NCBI GenBank assembly: GCA_963969395.1
Contig: OZ017801.1
Coordinates: 12,281,611-12,345,610 of the forward strand
Direction: 5' to 3'
Source: Pseudoscleropodium purum
Lineage: Eukaryota > Streptophyta > Bryopsida > Hypnales > Brachytheciaceae
Length of the DNA stretch: 64,000 nucleotides
Part shown: in pieces, positions 36,760 to 50,057 of the stretch
How positions within the stretch are numbered: the stretch's first letter is position 1
How the letters are laid out: each line of letters opens with the position of its first letter
Notes under the pieces: generated by a model
Told to the model about the DNA's origin: nothing
What the model saw: only the letters and a program-made list of their open reading frames with translations
The model's database searches: none
Position numbers and translations under genes: made by a program

Positions 36760-37333
36760 GAGGAGACGTCGGAGGACAAGTTTGCCGCGGAGATGATCGA
36801 GAGGCTGCTGGGTCACAGCCCCGGGATACTTCTTCGACTTCTGCTCGCCAACCACAGTATGTTGGACTCCAGTTGCACTAGTCCCTGCTCCGCCATCATC
36901 GCCACCACGAGTAATTCAAACAGGTAGAACTAATAGCCGCCATAGCCGTCTAATTGCAAATCGAACTACAAACACGGGCTCCGTGTTCTTACCCTGTTTT
37001 GTTCGCAAATTCAAAGCATTCGTTCTAACATTGTTTTGTGCATTGGTTTTAGGATCGATGAGAGGTCCCCTTTTTTACGATTCCAAAGGACATTTTGAAG
37101 CTAGAGAAGAATGGCGCATACGTGAGTCGATCCTCCATGCGAGACTATTCAATTTCCGTGTTGCTGCTACTCTGAATGAAGCTCGTCGACCTTCTCGAAC
37201 ATGCAGCTCTGCTGATTTGTCCTCCTCTCAGAGAGAGATTGATATGTTTTTCTGTTTTGTGACCGGGCACATGATTCTATGCATTTGTGACGGAAGAGTT
37301 GTTGGTGATGCATTCAGTAGTGGAAGAAGATGA
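36760..37333 (+). other. GC-richer island with two unassigned open frames
   Basis: 36760-36927 is open for 55 codons directly after a ctcctag acceptor-like site and reads EETSEDKFAAEMIERLLGHS, then PGILLRLLLANHS; an aacag/gtagaa donor-like site lies at its end. 36983-37333 is a 116-codon frame with a hydrophobic start (FVLTLFCALVLGS). I recognise neither, and no phase-checked gene model joins them. They may be exons of an unknown gene or chance frames in a GC-rich patch. Confidence 0.2.
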
Positions 37334-37339
37334 AGGGAT

Positions 37340-40300
37340 TCAGTATTTTATAGCAAACTAAGGTAGACCAGCTCATAGCCACCATTTTACTTTTGGCCTC
37401 ATTACCACCACAAAACTCATCTAAATTCATTTATTTTTTTAACAAAATAAGTACATCAATTCCAACTTTGATAACGTGTTAATTTTTTATTGGTGGATAT
37501 CCAAGTGCTAATAGATACACTTTGGGTTGCTAATATGATATTTATGGCTCAACTCCATGGGTAGTTGTGCAATTTCAAGGGAGACCATTTCAAAAATTCG
37601 CAAGGGTTTGATTCATGAACCAAGCATAAAGTAGTTTGCTCATAAAGCGACCATTTGAGAGATGATTGCCTTTGGAGGGAAGCTAAATTCCTTGAAATAA
37701 TTTTCAGCAAATTTTCGGATGAAGAAAAATGAAAATGGCATTTAACCCAATTTATTTCATATTTTTTTGGACCTATGTGGAATTAGTTACAAATTTTTGA
37801 AGTTGAAATGTAGTGGTCACTAAAAGTGACGACCTCCTAAAGTGTACACTACTGGTACATTGAAGAAAGCAAAATGTACCTTTGTTTCATGATTGCTTTT
37901 AGAGCATGGGCGCATTTAGAACAAACTACTATACATCTGTGAAAAATATTTGCCCCTCTTGAAGTTGTCCTTGAGATATTCAAACTGCTAATCAATGTGG
38001 AAATAGATTGGTTTGACTACCTTAGTAGTTTAGTTCTATAATATAAGCTTTAGTTTTCACTCTTGAAGGACCATTGTCCCCTCAAGGGACAAAATGGATT
38101 TTGAGTAGGTTCCTATGACCTCAATTTTCAATAAATCTTTTTGAAACTTTTCTTTAAGATAGAAAAACTTTTTAGCTTCATTGGAATGTAATTTTTATTT
38201 CAATCGATGCCTAGGAGTAAAACTTATGTCATCCTAAACATAATTTTCAATTTGTTAGGCAAAAAAAAATATTTACAAAAACTTGAAATAATTTTTAAGA
38301 AAAAATTCTTATAGATCATATTTTTGTTTATATGTAAAGCTTTGATTCATTCCATATAAATTAGTGATGTGAAAGTTATAAACAATCTTGTTTTGGGGGC
38401 AATCTAAGCACATTCTTGAAAAAATAACTTATAGGATTCATTTGTAAATGCAATTTTCACAATTTTTCATAAAAATTGTTTAACAAAGTTAAGTTTGTTT
38501 TCTAAAACATTCTCACCATTGGAATTCTTTTATTTCAACCCTATCTTAGAGCTATTAATGATTTTATTTTTCTTCCAATCTTAAACCTTCTTCTACTTAA
38601 CAAATTGTTAAAGAATGAAAATCAAGCTTGTTTTTTTTGAAATTTTTTTCCTGGACTTTCAACTCAATCTTTCCACACAAATTATTCAAAATTCAAAATT
38701 CATTGATAGTGAAAAAAACTTCCACAAATGGTAGTCAAAGTCATTTGAAATTACTTGGTAGGTTTCCAAATTTTTTTTTTTCAACTTTGAATGTTAATAT
38801 CTTCCAATTTGTATGGTCAAACTTTACAAAATTCTTACCACATTATCTTAGATAAGTAAAGTACAAGATCCTATAGTTAGTTAAAAAAAAAATATTTTTT
38901 TGGTTTTCTTTGATGAACACAACAAAAATGACAGTTTTGAGTGTTTTGCAAAAAATGGCCCTAGTCATGTAGGAGCTCATGGGTTGTACGTTTTGGATGG
39001 TGTGGAACTTCAATACATAGAAAGTCTTCTTGCACATATAGATAGTTGATTGCATTGTGACAAGACTCAAATAGGATGTTGGCTAGTACATATTCAATAG
39101 ATGTGGCATTTTGTCTTTAAAATTCAAATTGGAGTAGAAACTAGAGTAGATGATATTCATTTCATTAGTTAGACTCAAACTCAAAAAATATCATTTTTCT
39201 GGAAAAATTTCAAATTTAGAATAAGGAGAAACAATTCCCCACAATTACACTAAAATAGCATATTTTGTGATCCGGGATTTTTATTAATTTCTTGTTTATA
39301 TGAAGCCAAAGATTGCCAAGGTTGCAAACTCAATTGCATATTCTTCATAACCCATTATGAAAGGTCAACAAGAAAAAAATGGATGAAAAAATGCTTCCAA
39401 TCTTTATCCAAATCATTGTATTGTCATACAAAGGCCACAAAATGGCTCATTTGGCATGATAGGAATAAACTTTACAACCTATGCTTTACTACCTATAGCC
39501 TAGATGTGTAATTCGAAGAATTCTATTCAACATAGAATATAATTTCCATTTTTTGTCATCCATAATTATCATTATATTCTTACACAATCTCAATCAAGTA
39601 TACAAATTTCAATTTCAGAAAATCAAAACTTTATTGTTAGTGAATTTTTTAAGTCAACTTTCATGGATGTTCTTACATGATAATTTATTGAAAATAGTTG
39701 GTGATTTTCAAATTTTGATTGTAGAGATATATAGGACTATGTAATATGTGGACATCTTTTTTATTAAATTATTTTCAAAAAATTCAAAATTCACATTAAA
39801 GAGTATTCAATGCTAAAGTGTTGTATGCCCAAATTTTGTAACTAATTTTGTAATTAATTTTCTTTATAGATATCTATTTATTGTAATTAAATTTTGCCTC
39901 ACAAATTGTACCATCAATCTCCATAAAGTACAAGACTACTTAAAGTATGAGAGTTCGGTGGTAAAATTTAGATACATAAAAAGATATATCTATTTTATAA
40001 AATTTGGGCATGTGACACCTCAATCTTGAATTGTCATTAACATGAAATTTGATCTTTTTGTGAAATAAAATTGATAAAAAAAAAAGATGTGTGGGCATAA
40101 CTTAGATTTGTCCTACATATCTCTACAATTGAATTTTGAAAATTCATCACTAGTTGTTTTCAATAAATCATCATGTAAAATCATGAAAATTGACTTAAAA
40201 AATTCACTAAATATGAATTTTTGATTTTTCTGAACATGAAATTTGATATACTTGATTGAGATTGTGTAAGAATATAATGATAATTATGCACGACAAAAAA

Positions 40301-40769
40301 TACAAAATATATTGTACATTATGCAGAAATCTTTCAATTGCACAAAATATGCAGTGCAGAGACTTATTTCTGGCCACTGTACATCATCCAAGTGAGTCAG
40401 CCAAAACTAAAACAATCTGCAAAATTTTGGAGCATTCCAAAATTAAAGTGATGTACAACCTGCTACTAAAATTTTAGATCTTTGCTTGGCCTAGATTTTA
40501 GACCTCTGGGATATCGGATGGCCAAGCAAATAAACACCCATGAAAGTTTGTAAACCACTGGCAAGAAATTGCTCATTCATTTATCGGGTGGGTTATGGTC
40601 TCCAATTAGATTGTAATGCTTGATTACAAGGTTTTATGAATTTTTCATCCAAATTGAATCTATTATGTTCATGAAATCTAATTTCTTGGAAGTAGTTTAC
40701 AATGGGCAATGTCCTCATAGTTGGGGATTGTGGGAAAAAATGCACCTTCTTGTCAAGCACCACCCTGCA
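37340..40769. other. AT-rich intergenic DNA, no gene recognised
   Basis: The open frames present are under 80 codons, AT-biased and motif-less. Scattered short phrases shared with the TTAA-bounded repeats occur, but no complete element could be delimited. Confidence 0.35.
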
Positions 40770-41272
40770 AATAAATATACTAAGTGAAGATTGTTTATCA
40801 CAACATTACAACCATTGGAATTGACATTTTTCAATTCCATAACTAAATTCTTAACAATTTAGTATTTTGAATTATTCTCTACCTCTTTCTACTTCCTTTT
40901 TTTTCCATATATGTTGTGCAATTTCAAATGATGTGAATTTTTTCAAGCATGTAACTAACTTGCCTTGAAGAATGAATATTAAAGAATTACCACTAATTGG
41001 GACATTTTTTCATACAAATGTGAGTTTGTGAAGTGCATATGCCCATTTTTTTGCAAGGTCAAAAAAGGATTTTTGTCAATTCAAACACTAATATTTGGCA
41101 ATCTACATAGTGGGAATTTCTGAAATTTTTTCCACATCTTTTCAAACTAGTGTACTACAAGATTTTATTTTCACATAAGTCTAAAAATGTTTTAAATTTT
41201 TTTTGGTACTTGCACTAGAAATGGTAGTTTTAGACCATTTTTGGTGAAAATATATTCAAAAACCTTTAGAGG
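40770..41272 (-). mobile_element. TTAA-bounded repeat, truncated copy in reverse orientation
   Basis: TTAA lies at 41273-41276. Read on the minus strand the end is cctctaaaggtttttgaata, followed by landmarks of the 34120 copy in order (ctagtgcaagtacc, aatgtcccaattagtgg region, ctaaattgttaagaa, ccaatggttgtaatgttgtg). Similarity stops near 40770, so the distal third is missing. Confidence 0.6.
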
Positions 41273-42139
41273 TTAAAGTAAAGAAAATGAGTTTTTTTTT
41301 GTTCCTAATTTTGACTAGACTATAAGCCTATAAATCCTCTTAACTTCAAACTTTTGTACTAAAAATTTTACTTAATTAATTTTGAAAAATTGAGTTGAGA
41401 GTTCAGGAAAAAAATTCAAAAAAATATCCTATAATTTCTATTTTAAAAAATATTTAAAATTCAAAATAGATATGAAATAGAAGAAAATATTTGTTTGTGA
41501 TAGCTCTAAGATGGAATTGAAATACACTAATTTCAACAATGCCATTGTTCTAAAAGAACCTAATAAACTGTGAGCAAATTTGTTTTTTTAATTTAAAAAA
41601 AATTGAATTCAAAAATGAATTCAATACTTTATTTTCTCAAGAATTTGCTAAGAATGATTGCAAAACAAGAAACTACATAAATTTCACATAACTTACCTAA
41701 ATGGAATGAATTAGATCTTTCCACATAGACAAAAACATAATCTATAAGAAATTAATTTTATAAGGAATTTATTTCAAGTTTAGGAAAATTATTGCTTGCC
41801 TTTGCATGTTTGGGGCTTGTTGTAGAGTAAATTTTGCTTATAGGCATTGATTGAAATAAAAATTTTACTACCAAAAAGCTAATCAATTTTTCTATCTTAA
41901 AAAATAGTTAAAAAAAAATATGGACAAAAATTGAGATCATGGGTACTTGCATGTCTATTGAAATTCATGTTCTTTGAAGAAATGAAAAAAATAGCAAAAA
42001 AATACTACTTTCTAAACACCAAAAATAGAGAATTAGTTTGAAATATTAACTAGTTTGCCTTGTGCTAACAGTAAAGGAAAATGAATTTTCAAATTTTCAA
42101 ATTTGAAATAACTTTGAAATTCAATAGTTTTTTTTACCA

Positions 42140-42385
42140 TAAATCAAAACACCACAAAATAGAACCCATGCACCCCTCCTTGTTGCAATCATTTCCAATT
42201 GCACCAAGAATGTGACCAATTGATGCATGGTCCAAAAGATACATAATTTAGTATAATTTAAGATTAAAAAATAACTCAAAAATCCATAGCTTTCACACTG
42301 TATGTTCAAACACTATGAAACAAAGCCCATGCACCCCTCCTCGTGAAGTCGCAAAAGGCTTTCCAATAATACTAAGAATGTGACT
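42140..42385 (+). repeat. Direct duplication of about 60-90 bases downstream of the FRO gene
   Basis: Two copies about 165 bases apart share cccatgcacccctcct and later taagaatgtgac-type ends (42165-42215 and 42328-42383). The second is followed by a ccaaaccaaccaaaccaaac simple repeat at 42417-42440. Confidence 0.55.
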
Positions 42386-43293
42386 GAAGGACATACTATC
42401 CTGGAGATGTCACCGTACCAAACCAACCAAACCAAACCAAAAGCCTAACTGGAGGTATGGATAGTGCAAAATTAAGGTCCATAGTGCCCAGAAAATACTG
42501 GTCATGACTCCAACAGCATGAATACTCCGGTGAAGATTCAGTTTTAAAATTTTTTTTACATACATTGAATACACTTAACACGAGTATTCCCATGGTTGGC
42601 ATAGCTTTCCACACCGCCATGGAAATCCCCCAAATCCACACCTTCAGTTGGCCTATATATTAATCCACCAGGAAAATGGAAACTAAATCAAAACTACTCC
42701 TTGCAAATGCTGCTCATTGCACCACTAGCCCTTCAGCAATCTACTACACCCTCTTCTCTGAGTGGATCAGGCATCGTGCACTTGAGATTTCAACCTTGCC
42801 ATCAAAAAACAGACACAATCATATTCACTACTGTAGTTCAATTGGCAAACCTTCGCCACATTGACATCCATCTCCAGGGAGTCAATGTGCTCTAACATAA
42901 GCTATTCCTCGTTTTCAAGGGCTTCCGGCAGATGAATGTAAAAAATTCTACGCGGTACCTTAACCGAACTGACTGTAGATGCTCCGTAACTTGGATCGAT
43001 TTCTAAAATCTTGAGGAGTTTGAATCCGGCAAGAAAGTTTAAATGTTGGACTGTAGTGCTACACTTGTGACAGAATGAGTGTGTGACGTACGGACACCCA
43101 GTGTATGGCGAGAAATGTGCATTCCAAGGGTACCGGAGTACTAAGTTACAGTAGTGCTGCAAAGTGGAATGATTATCTGGTACCTGGATGGCTTGCTAGC
43201 AGGGCCAGAGACTGTAGGCGAATTATATCTCCCTGGCTTCACTGCAAACTTGCAGTGTGTAGGCTACGTTACTGAAGTAAGCTTACATTGAAA

Positions 43294-46200
43294 TCAAAGA
43301 TCAAAGCTGACAGAGTGGTAGTGGAATGGTGTCCTCATGAGGCTTTCAAAGTTCCTAGCGCGACAGGCAACAGCCACACTTTCCTGCAGGCTTCTAGGTC
43401 CACAGACCAGGACTCCCACTTCCTCCCCTTCGTACTTCCCGCCCACGTCGTCAAACAGCTCTGCCACATCCCACAACACAGTCACACTTTTTTAGACGCT
43501 TTGCATATCGTAATTAACGCCATTTCCAAGTTTCAGATCAAATGCAGGTTAATAAGGTAACTCTTTAAAGTACAAAATTACAAATCCTTACAATTTTGAA
43601 TTATTGCATATTTTGACTCATATCCTCGTATAAATATATTATTTGAATTAAAGTATTGTTTTGGATGTGTTCATTTGTTCATCATCTAGAATATGAACGT
43701 CCGGGAGCGTAGGATTTAAAACAGATCGATCTGACGTTGGTTGCCCAGGTGAAGGAAATAATCTTCCAATTCTTCGGTTCGAAGTGAGCCCTCAAATCAA
43801 CCAGAAAGTACCGATCTGGACGTTCAGAATACAATGACACAACTTGCCATTGAATCAAATTATCTAACTTTCAAGAATGTGACGAGCTTCTGTAAATATT
43901 TGGTAGTAGAATACAAAATAAATGAGGAGAATCGGTTGAAGCGATAACCTTCAAATCGTGGCCTTTTTCCTTCCGTCACCACGCACCTCTCCAACAAATC
44001 ACTCACGCCGTTTCCTTCCACGTCTCTCAACTGCTCCATCTTCACCCCCTCAAGCTCTCTCCCCCTCCCCACCCTCGTACTCGCAATCCAGAAAAAAATC
44101 ACTGAACCTCCACATATCACAATACCCACGAACAAGCTCACGAGATGCAACGCCGATTCCTCCGCAGTAGAGAATTTCTCCCCTTTCTTCAAAAACTTCG
44201 GCGAGGATATATAGTTGTACAGCAAAGCATGCATGAGCACGAAACCCGTCATGGAGGCCACGATGAGCGCGATCATCCACAAGTTCTGGACCGAGTTCAC
44301 GGTGGACATGCCGTTGTGGCGCTTGTTCCCTTCCTTCTGGGGACTGTCAGGGAACGTTGGCGTGGTGGGATACGGCTCTTCTATTCCTGTTGGTTCAGTC
44401 GGTAGAATTTCACCAGCTATGGGATCTCCGGTTATGTAGGCTTGGATGGTGAGGTTCAAGGTGCCGCGGTACGTGTAGTTTGGGTAAATGTCGGCGGGTT
44501 TGATGGTTTTTAAGGTGGTGAGCTCCTCTCTTCGTCGAGCGCACCAAATGAGGTGGACATTGGTGGGGAGATGGTCTTGGAGGAGCTGATGGCGTTTCAG
44601 GAGGTCTTGAATGACGGCAAGGAAGGGAGTGACACCGGCGCCACCGGCTACCAGGACCAGATTCTTGTATCTGCACATGCAACATAGTTTTCAGTAAGTA
44701 CATGATTCTTAATTTACTTGGATGGTCATATTGCTTGCATGGTGAAAACACTGAAGAAATCCAAGATGTCCATCTATGTAATTTCTGAAGAATTCCATAG
44801 TCAATGTCCAGCGAAGAAACTTTAGGAATGGAATGTGGAGACAAAACGATAATTGTCCAATTCTCATATTGAATTCCTCCTGTGACATCGTTGCCTCGTT
44901 GGCGAACTCCAGAGTACCAAAGTAGGACTTGTTTAGATCGATTTGAGGCTTCGATCAGTTGAGTACTATTGAAGCTGTCCTATCGCCAGTGAGGTTTGTT
45001 TGATTCTACCAATGCAACCGTTGCATAGAGATTGAAAATTCAAACAGGAATGGAAATTAAGCAAAGATCGATATGTTGTGCGAATGGTGAGGACCATACC
45101 TGAGGAAGTAGTTTGATTCGTGGCCGTAAGGACCTTCCGTATGTACTGTCTTGACTGCGAATGGGCAGCCCGATACCTTGGTCGGTTGGGCGGCGATATT
45201 GTCATGCAGGCTTCCGGTCCAGTCGCCGAGACGTTTAATACAGAGAGTTACCTCGTGCGAGTCGTCCAGGGTACTCGAGGTTGTGCTGAATGGATGCCAC
45301 TGAATTTTTGAGATTCCAGGGACGTTAATGTATATGAAACTCAGGGCATTGTATTTGAACCCTACAAGAATGCATGTCGAGAATTCGATCAGACTATGTA
45401 TGCGCATATAAATATTGAGCATTGAATCTGAATACAATCTTCATTAGATTGGCAGTTCATTTTCCTAATGCCAGAAATGAGATGCCCAAGATGTTTTTTC
45501 TTTGAGAATTTGTCAGGATATTTCGATCTCTAGAGATTAACGGTCGACACATCTGTAACAAAACATTGTCAAAATGACAAAAATCTGCCAAACTGAATGA
45601 AAATCAAGTTTTATTACGTGTGTAATTTCGGATTCTGCTTGGACTGGTTTAAAGTTCAAGTAATGAGTACTAACCAGTTTGCTTTGGAATCTTAAGCTCC
45701 ACGAGGCCGCTGGGGAGTACCCGGGCAGACACGCCGGTGACTTGTTTCCAGGACTGCACCATCCTGAGGAAGCGGTCGATGAAGAAGAGCAAAATGGGAC
45801 CCATGGACGGGGCCGTATGGTTCATGTCCACATGAAAGACGTAAAATATGAAGAAGGCAATGTACAGGTGGTGCACGGTGAAGAAGAAGTTGAAGTGTCG
45901 TGTACGAACGTAAGGAATCGCCGTTAAGGCCATGATCAACACCGACAAGCCCGCAAATAGACCGGGCAAATTGGAATTGCCATTTTTTGGCCATTGCCTC
46001 AACTGCGAACAGAGCGAACAGGACACATTGACTCACCGAATTAAACGAAGTATACATCTAATTAGTATATCAATTGCAAGTAGTGCATATACGGAAGTGT
46101 CATCAATTTCAATCACTACTACACGAAGCAGTGATTGCAGCATATCATCGATTATTTTGCTGTGGTTTTGCAGTCTAGGTTCCACACTAGCTTTACATGG

Positions 46201-47997
46201 TCTATTGCAAACCATTGCAAAAGTGCTGCAAACTTGTTGTGAAAGTCTTGGGCACGAAACCGATCATATCTGTGCCTAGCTGTTGCAAAAACTATTGCTA
46301 TCCCAAATACTTGCAATTAAATTGCACAATGTTGCATTAAACCATTGCAAAATTGTTAAAAGCATACTAAACCGTGCGCAAAACTATTAAAATCTTAGCC
46401 TTCTGTACTAGTGAATTCAGGGGACGCACCAAGTGGAGTTTGTGTTCCAAGCCAAGGGAAATAGCGAATGTTCCTCCATGGATAAAGACGAGGACGGCCG
46501 TAAGGTAGCCGAACCACCTGTGGTATTTGATCGCCTGTTCAAACGGCACATCGACCAACCTCAGAAGTGGAGATCCTCGTGCCACGGGAACAAACAGACA
46601 AGCCACAACGAAAGGCAATGCTCGTCCCAGCATTGCTCCCGCCTGGTCCCATTTCTGTATCACCCTGCACCAATACGATGTCTCAGTCAGGTCCACAAAT
46701 TTCAGTTTTTCATACAGGAAATAGGATCTCTAGACTGTAAACTAAATTGAAATCAATACTGTTCACATTTCTGATTGAAGTCTGCGGTTTCGCAATGTTC
46801 AGAGACAGTGAGGGCCTCAATTGATGGATTCTTACTTGGATGGGGCTCCCTTCTTGGGCTTGTTATGATCAATTTTGTGGAAACTGGCCGCTTGCATGTC
46901 GAACCATATCCAAAGAGCGCAGACAGTAACGATGACGAAGATCACAATGTCGATGAGGGTTATGATTCCCACCGGGGTCTTCACCAAGAGAGGCTGGGTC
47001 CACACCGACCGCCACAAGTTCACCACAAATGGCTGTTTTCCGGAAGCAGGGGATTTAGGCCTGGAATCATACATGGCAATACATTGTAAGAATCTCAAAC
47101 TCAGATCGACATTTCTTCGTCCTACGACATACTTACCAGAATCGAACGTTATTTATTTAATGATACGCTGCGAAACCGAAGGCAAGTGTAACATAGAAAG
47201 ATTCACATTGTAACAAGTATAGTGACAGATCGAGTACCTATCAGGAAATCTTTCCTGTAGCTCCAAGTATACCAACGCTACGAGAGCCAAGCCAACGACC
47301 GGAACCACGTACAACACGTAGGAAGTAGCTGCACAACCAAAACTATCGTCACATTTTGGTAAATTGGCAAACTTTCACGGAATTGGGAATAAGATCCTCG
47401 TCTGGATTCTGTGCAAGCTCTGATCAATACCTCTCCTGGATTTTACATTCGCAAGCTCTGTGCACTTGAATGTCACAGTTGTAACGGTATAAAAACACGC
47501 CATTTTAACGAACATGACTATCATTGTAAGATTCAATACTCAACTCCATCACCATGAGGTGGAACTCGATCTGCAGTTTTGCCAAGGTTTCAGCAACGCG
47601 ACTGTTGTATAAAAAGTACTCATTTAAAAACTATCTAGCAAATCAATTCCCTAGCTTTTGAAGCAGTGGATGAAATTGCAGGCTAATTGAGACGAAAGAA
47701 AGAAAATAAAACAGCTAATTAATTACCGTATTTGCCCCAGAAGGTGGACGTGCCGATTGCCCTCGAAACTTTTTTCTTAAAAGCTGACCCCTCAACGCTC
47801 GGCATTCGGAACCAGAGCGAAAACCACCAAACTAAATCGGCCCATGCGACAAGCAGCAGAAACACCTTGAGAAGCTTCACCGGTACGCCCCCGGACCGTC
47901 GATCAGGCACCGCGCTGGGTTCATGAACCCGAACCCCAGTATCAGTCCCAGTACCCCCATTCGCACCATTCCCAGTGGCCAACGCTTGCGAATTCAT
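43294..47997 (-). CDS. FRO: Ferric-chelate reductase/oxidase (FRO family), complete, eight exons
   Basis: Predicted membrane flavocytochrome moving electrons from NADPH via FAD and two haems to ferric chelates. Exons, 5' to 3': 47727-47997, 47238-47328, 46836-47060, 46430-46664, 45675-46002, 45100-45361, 43949-44670 and 43294-43460. All introns are GT-AG, phases agree, and the sum is 2301 bases, giving 766 residues, near the usual plant FRO length. Seen in the protein: first membrane helix about residues 41-60; GTSTFWGKYG at its end; paired haem histidines H244/H258 and H318/H331; FAD-binding HPFS 406-409; NADPH-binding GGAGVTPF 480-487; a late transmembrane pair in exon 7; CGP 731-733; and C-terminus FHYHSVSFDL. 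The start chosen is MNSQAL; an in-frame ATG 31 codons upstream is less likely. The exon 7/8 junction (RPRFE-ELFDD) is inferred from frame and family pattern. Plasma membrane or organelle location cannot be decided. No transposon interrupts the coding exons. Confidence 0.93.
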
Positions 47998-48290
47998 GGT
48001 CACTCGCAATTGCAGACGATGGACTCCACGCTCTCCCTGGGACTTATCAGCACGTCCCCAGCAGCCCAATTGTTGCAGTGGTACGTCCACAAGTCAACCT
48101 CCTTCACGTCGACATCGATATTGATAGAGCTACAGTGAATGGCTGTTTCAGAACTGTTCTGATCAATAACATCGAAAGGGGACGCAAGCCACCATCGAAT
48201 CAAAATTTGGATCCTGGATTGGCAATGTGCACACCACGACCCCCTGACATGACTGAAAGGCGAATGATCCAAAGCTGGTGCACCCCACAA

Positions 48291-48300
48291 GCTTTATACC
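48291..48300 (-). promoter_or_regulatory. Candidate TATA box of the FRO gene
   Basis: On the minus strand the site reads ggtataaagc, about 290 bases upstream of the chosen ATG. Transcription would start near 48265 and leave a 5' leader of about 270 bases. No specific iron-response motif was identified. A 131-codon minus-strand frame across this region (48163-48558) has no recognisable domain and is probably chance. Confidence 0.35.
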
Positions 48301-49277
48301 ATCAGCAAGGGGCGGAATCTCGTCGATGCCTGATCCGGCGCAGGGTTCCACGGCGAAGGTTCGCGGATAGCATCCACCGCACAGCTGACTTTCACCGAGG
48401 TTTGTCCGATCTACGGCAAAAGTCTCAAACGAACCCTTGAGGGGAAAACAAATTGATCGAGCTAAAGGCCTGAATGTCAATACTGGATATATTACTGATA
48501 ATTCAACAACCGAAAATAATATTGATAAAGGGTAAAAGGAAAACGGAGGAAAACTCATATTCGATTAATTGGCGGATTTCAGTTACTTGAAATTTGCGGA
48601 AGTTCAGTTCCTGTGCTGAAACCTTGGATCTATACCTGGGCTAGAACTTGGAGCTATGGGTCACTTTCATGTCACAGCTTTGGTATTTTGAAGCACATCA
48701 TTTCAATCCTGCAACATCACAGCGATCAAAAAGTGGCTGATGGATGACTTTCAAGATTACTATAGATGAAGAATGCAACTCTTGGTCCCATTATTGAATC
48801 ATTTTTGATAAAGTATCTTGGTGATAGGTCTCGTCTTTTCAAGGTTAATTAATGCAATCATAAAACTTATGAAAACTTTTGAAATGAGTATGGTTATACA
48901 TCTTATGACATATTGATCTTCACATAAATTTGGTAAAATTGGTGGAAATTTTCATATTTGACATTAGGTAAGGTTGATAATTGATAGGATCAACATCAAT
49001 TTAAGGTTTTAGAAATTTCATTAGAAAGAAGAAAGATATGGTTTTTCTAAATTGATACCACCTATCATTCATTCATTCTCATGGTTTATTTTTTCATATT
49101 GCCTATAATTTGTCTATTTTAGCATATCAATTATTTAATAAAATCTAAAATATTCATTGAAAATAATTGTATTTGATTTTGTAATTGAATGTCATCATTT
49201 TTTAATACCAAATCCTTGCCAAGTCAAGAAGAGATTAGGTCACTACATGTCTACATAGTAGTTTAGTAGGAAAATGT
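48301..49277. other. Upstream flank of the FRO gene, no further gene recognised
   Basis: GC content falls with distance from the gene and only short frames are present. No divergent neighbour with a recognisable product was found. Confidence 0.4.
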
Positions 49278-49432
49278 ATGGCAAATTTCATTAAAATGAT
49301 GATATTCTATACCCCCTTTTGAGACCACATAGTCTAAACCATTTAGGATGGATATAGATTTCAAACCAAACAATCTAAACTATAAAAATGCCAAAGTTGT
49401 AGAATGATTACCATTTTAACAAAATTCACCAT
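49278..49432. mobile_element. Short MITE of the ATGGCGAATTTC family, 4-bp target duplication
   Basis: The left end is atggcaaatttcattaaaat and the right end, read inward, atggtgaattttgttaaaat. ATGT is repeated directly at 49274-49277 and 49433-49436. The interior is shorter than in the copy at 30053 and shares tagtctaaac with it. A related phrase (acgtagtctaagccatttag) lies just outside on the right. Confidence 0.7.
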
Positions 49433-50057
49433 ATGTCTACGTAGTCTAAGCCATTTAGGATGGATAAACATTTGGAATGCATGTGAAAATCACCTATACC
49501 AATTTATGATATTTATCCTTGTATAGTTGAACTAGAGGTGTGTCATTTGTTTCATTTAAAAAATGTAACAATTTATACAATTAAAAAACTGTGACAAGCA
49601 ATAATATAATAATATTTCAACTTACACTAATTTGAATACATCATATTGTAATTTTGGTAAATCACTATCAAATTCACTAATAAGCTAAATCAAAGATTCA
49701 TTTATCAATTTTTGATCTTGCTATCATATGATACTCCATTGATTTGTCCTACTAGGACAAAATGAATTTACATATGGTAATAATGCAATTTCTTTGAAGA
49801 AAAGTATATTTTTACCAATGATACTTGTGAAGACTCTTATATAACTATTACCACTAATACCCATACAATGGATAAAACTTTCCCTCCCTTGTAAAACATT
49901 ATGGCTGAATGTAAGTTCATTTCGAAACACGCAGTAATACTGTAGGACGTATCACTGTAGTTCACCCAAACCACACTATTTCAAATTAGTGCAGGTATAC
50001 GGCGGTATTTTTCTGTTCCAGTACAACTATCCTAACTACAGTAATAATCCACGAGAA

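Noticed and set aside
43860..43948. Continuation of the FRO exon 7 frame to a stop at 43860
   Set aside because: It would truncate the protein before the CGP motif. A gttatc donor at 43948 joins in phase to an exon encoding the family's expected C-terminus.
44410..44844. 144-codon frame antisense or out of frame to FRO exon 7
   Set aside because: It is a shadow of the real coding frame and spans the exon 7 acceptor.
48163..48558. 131-codon minus-strand frame upstream of FRO
   Set aside because: It overlaps the probable promoter and leader, has no recognisable domain and is not in phase with the FRO start.
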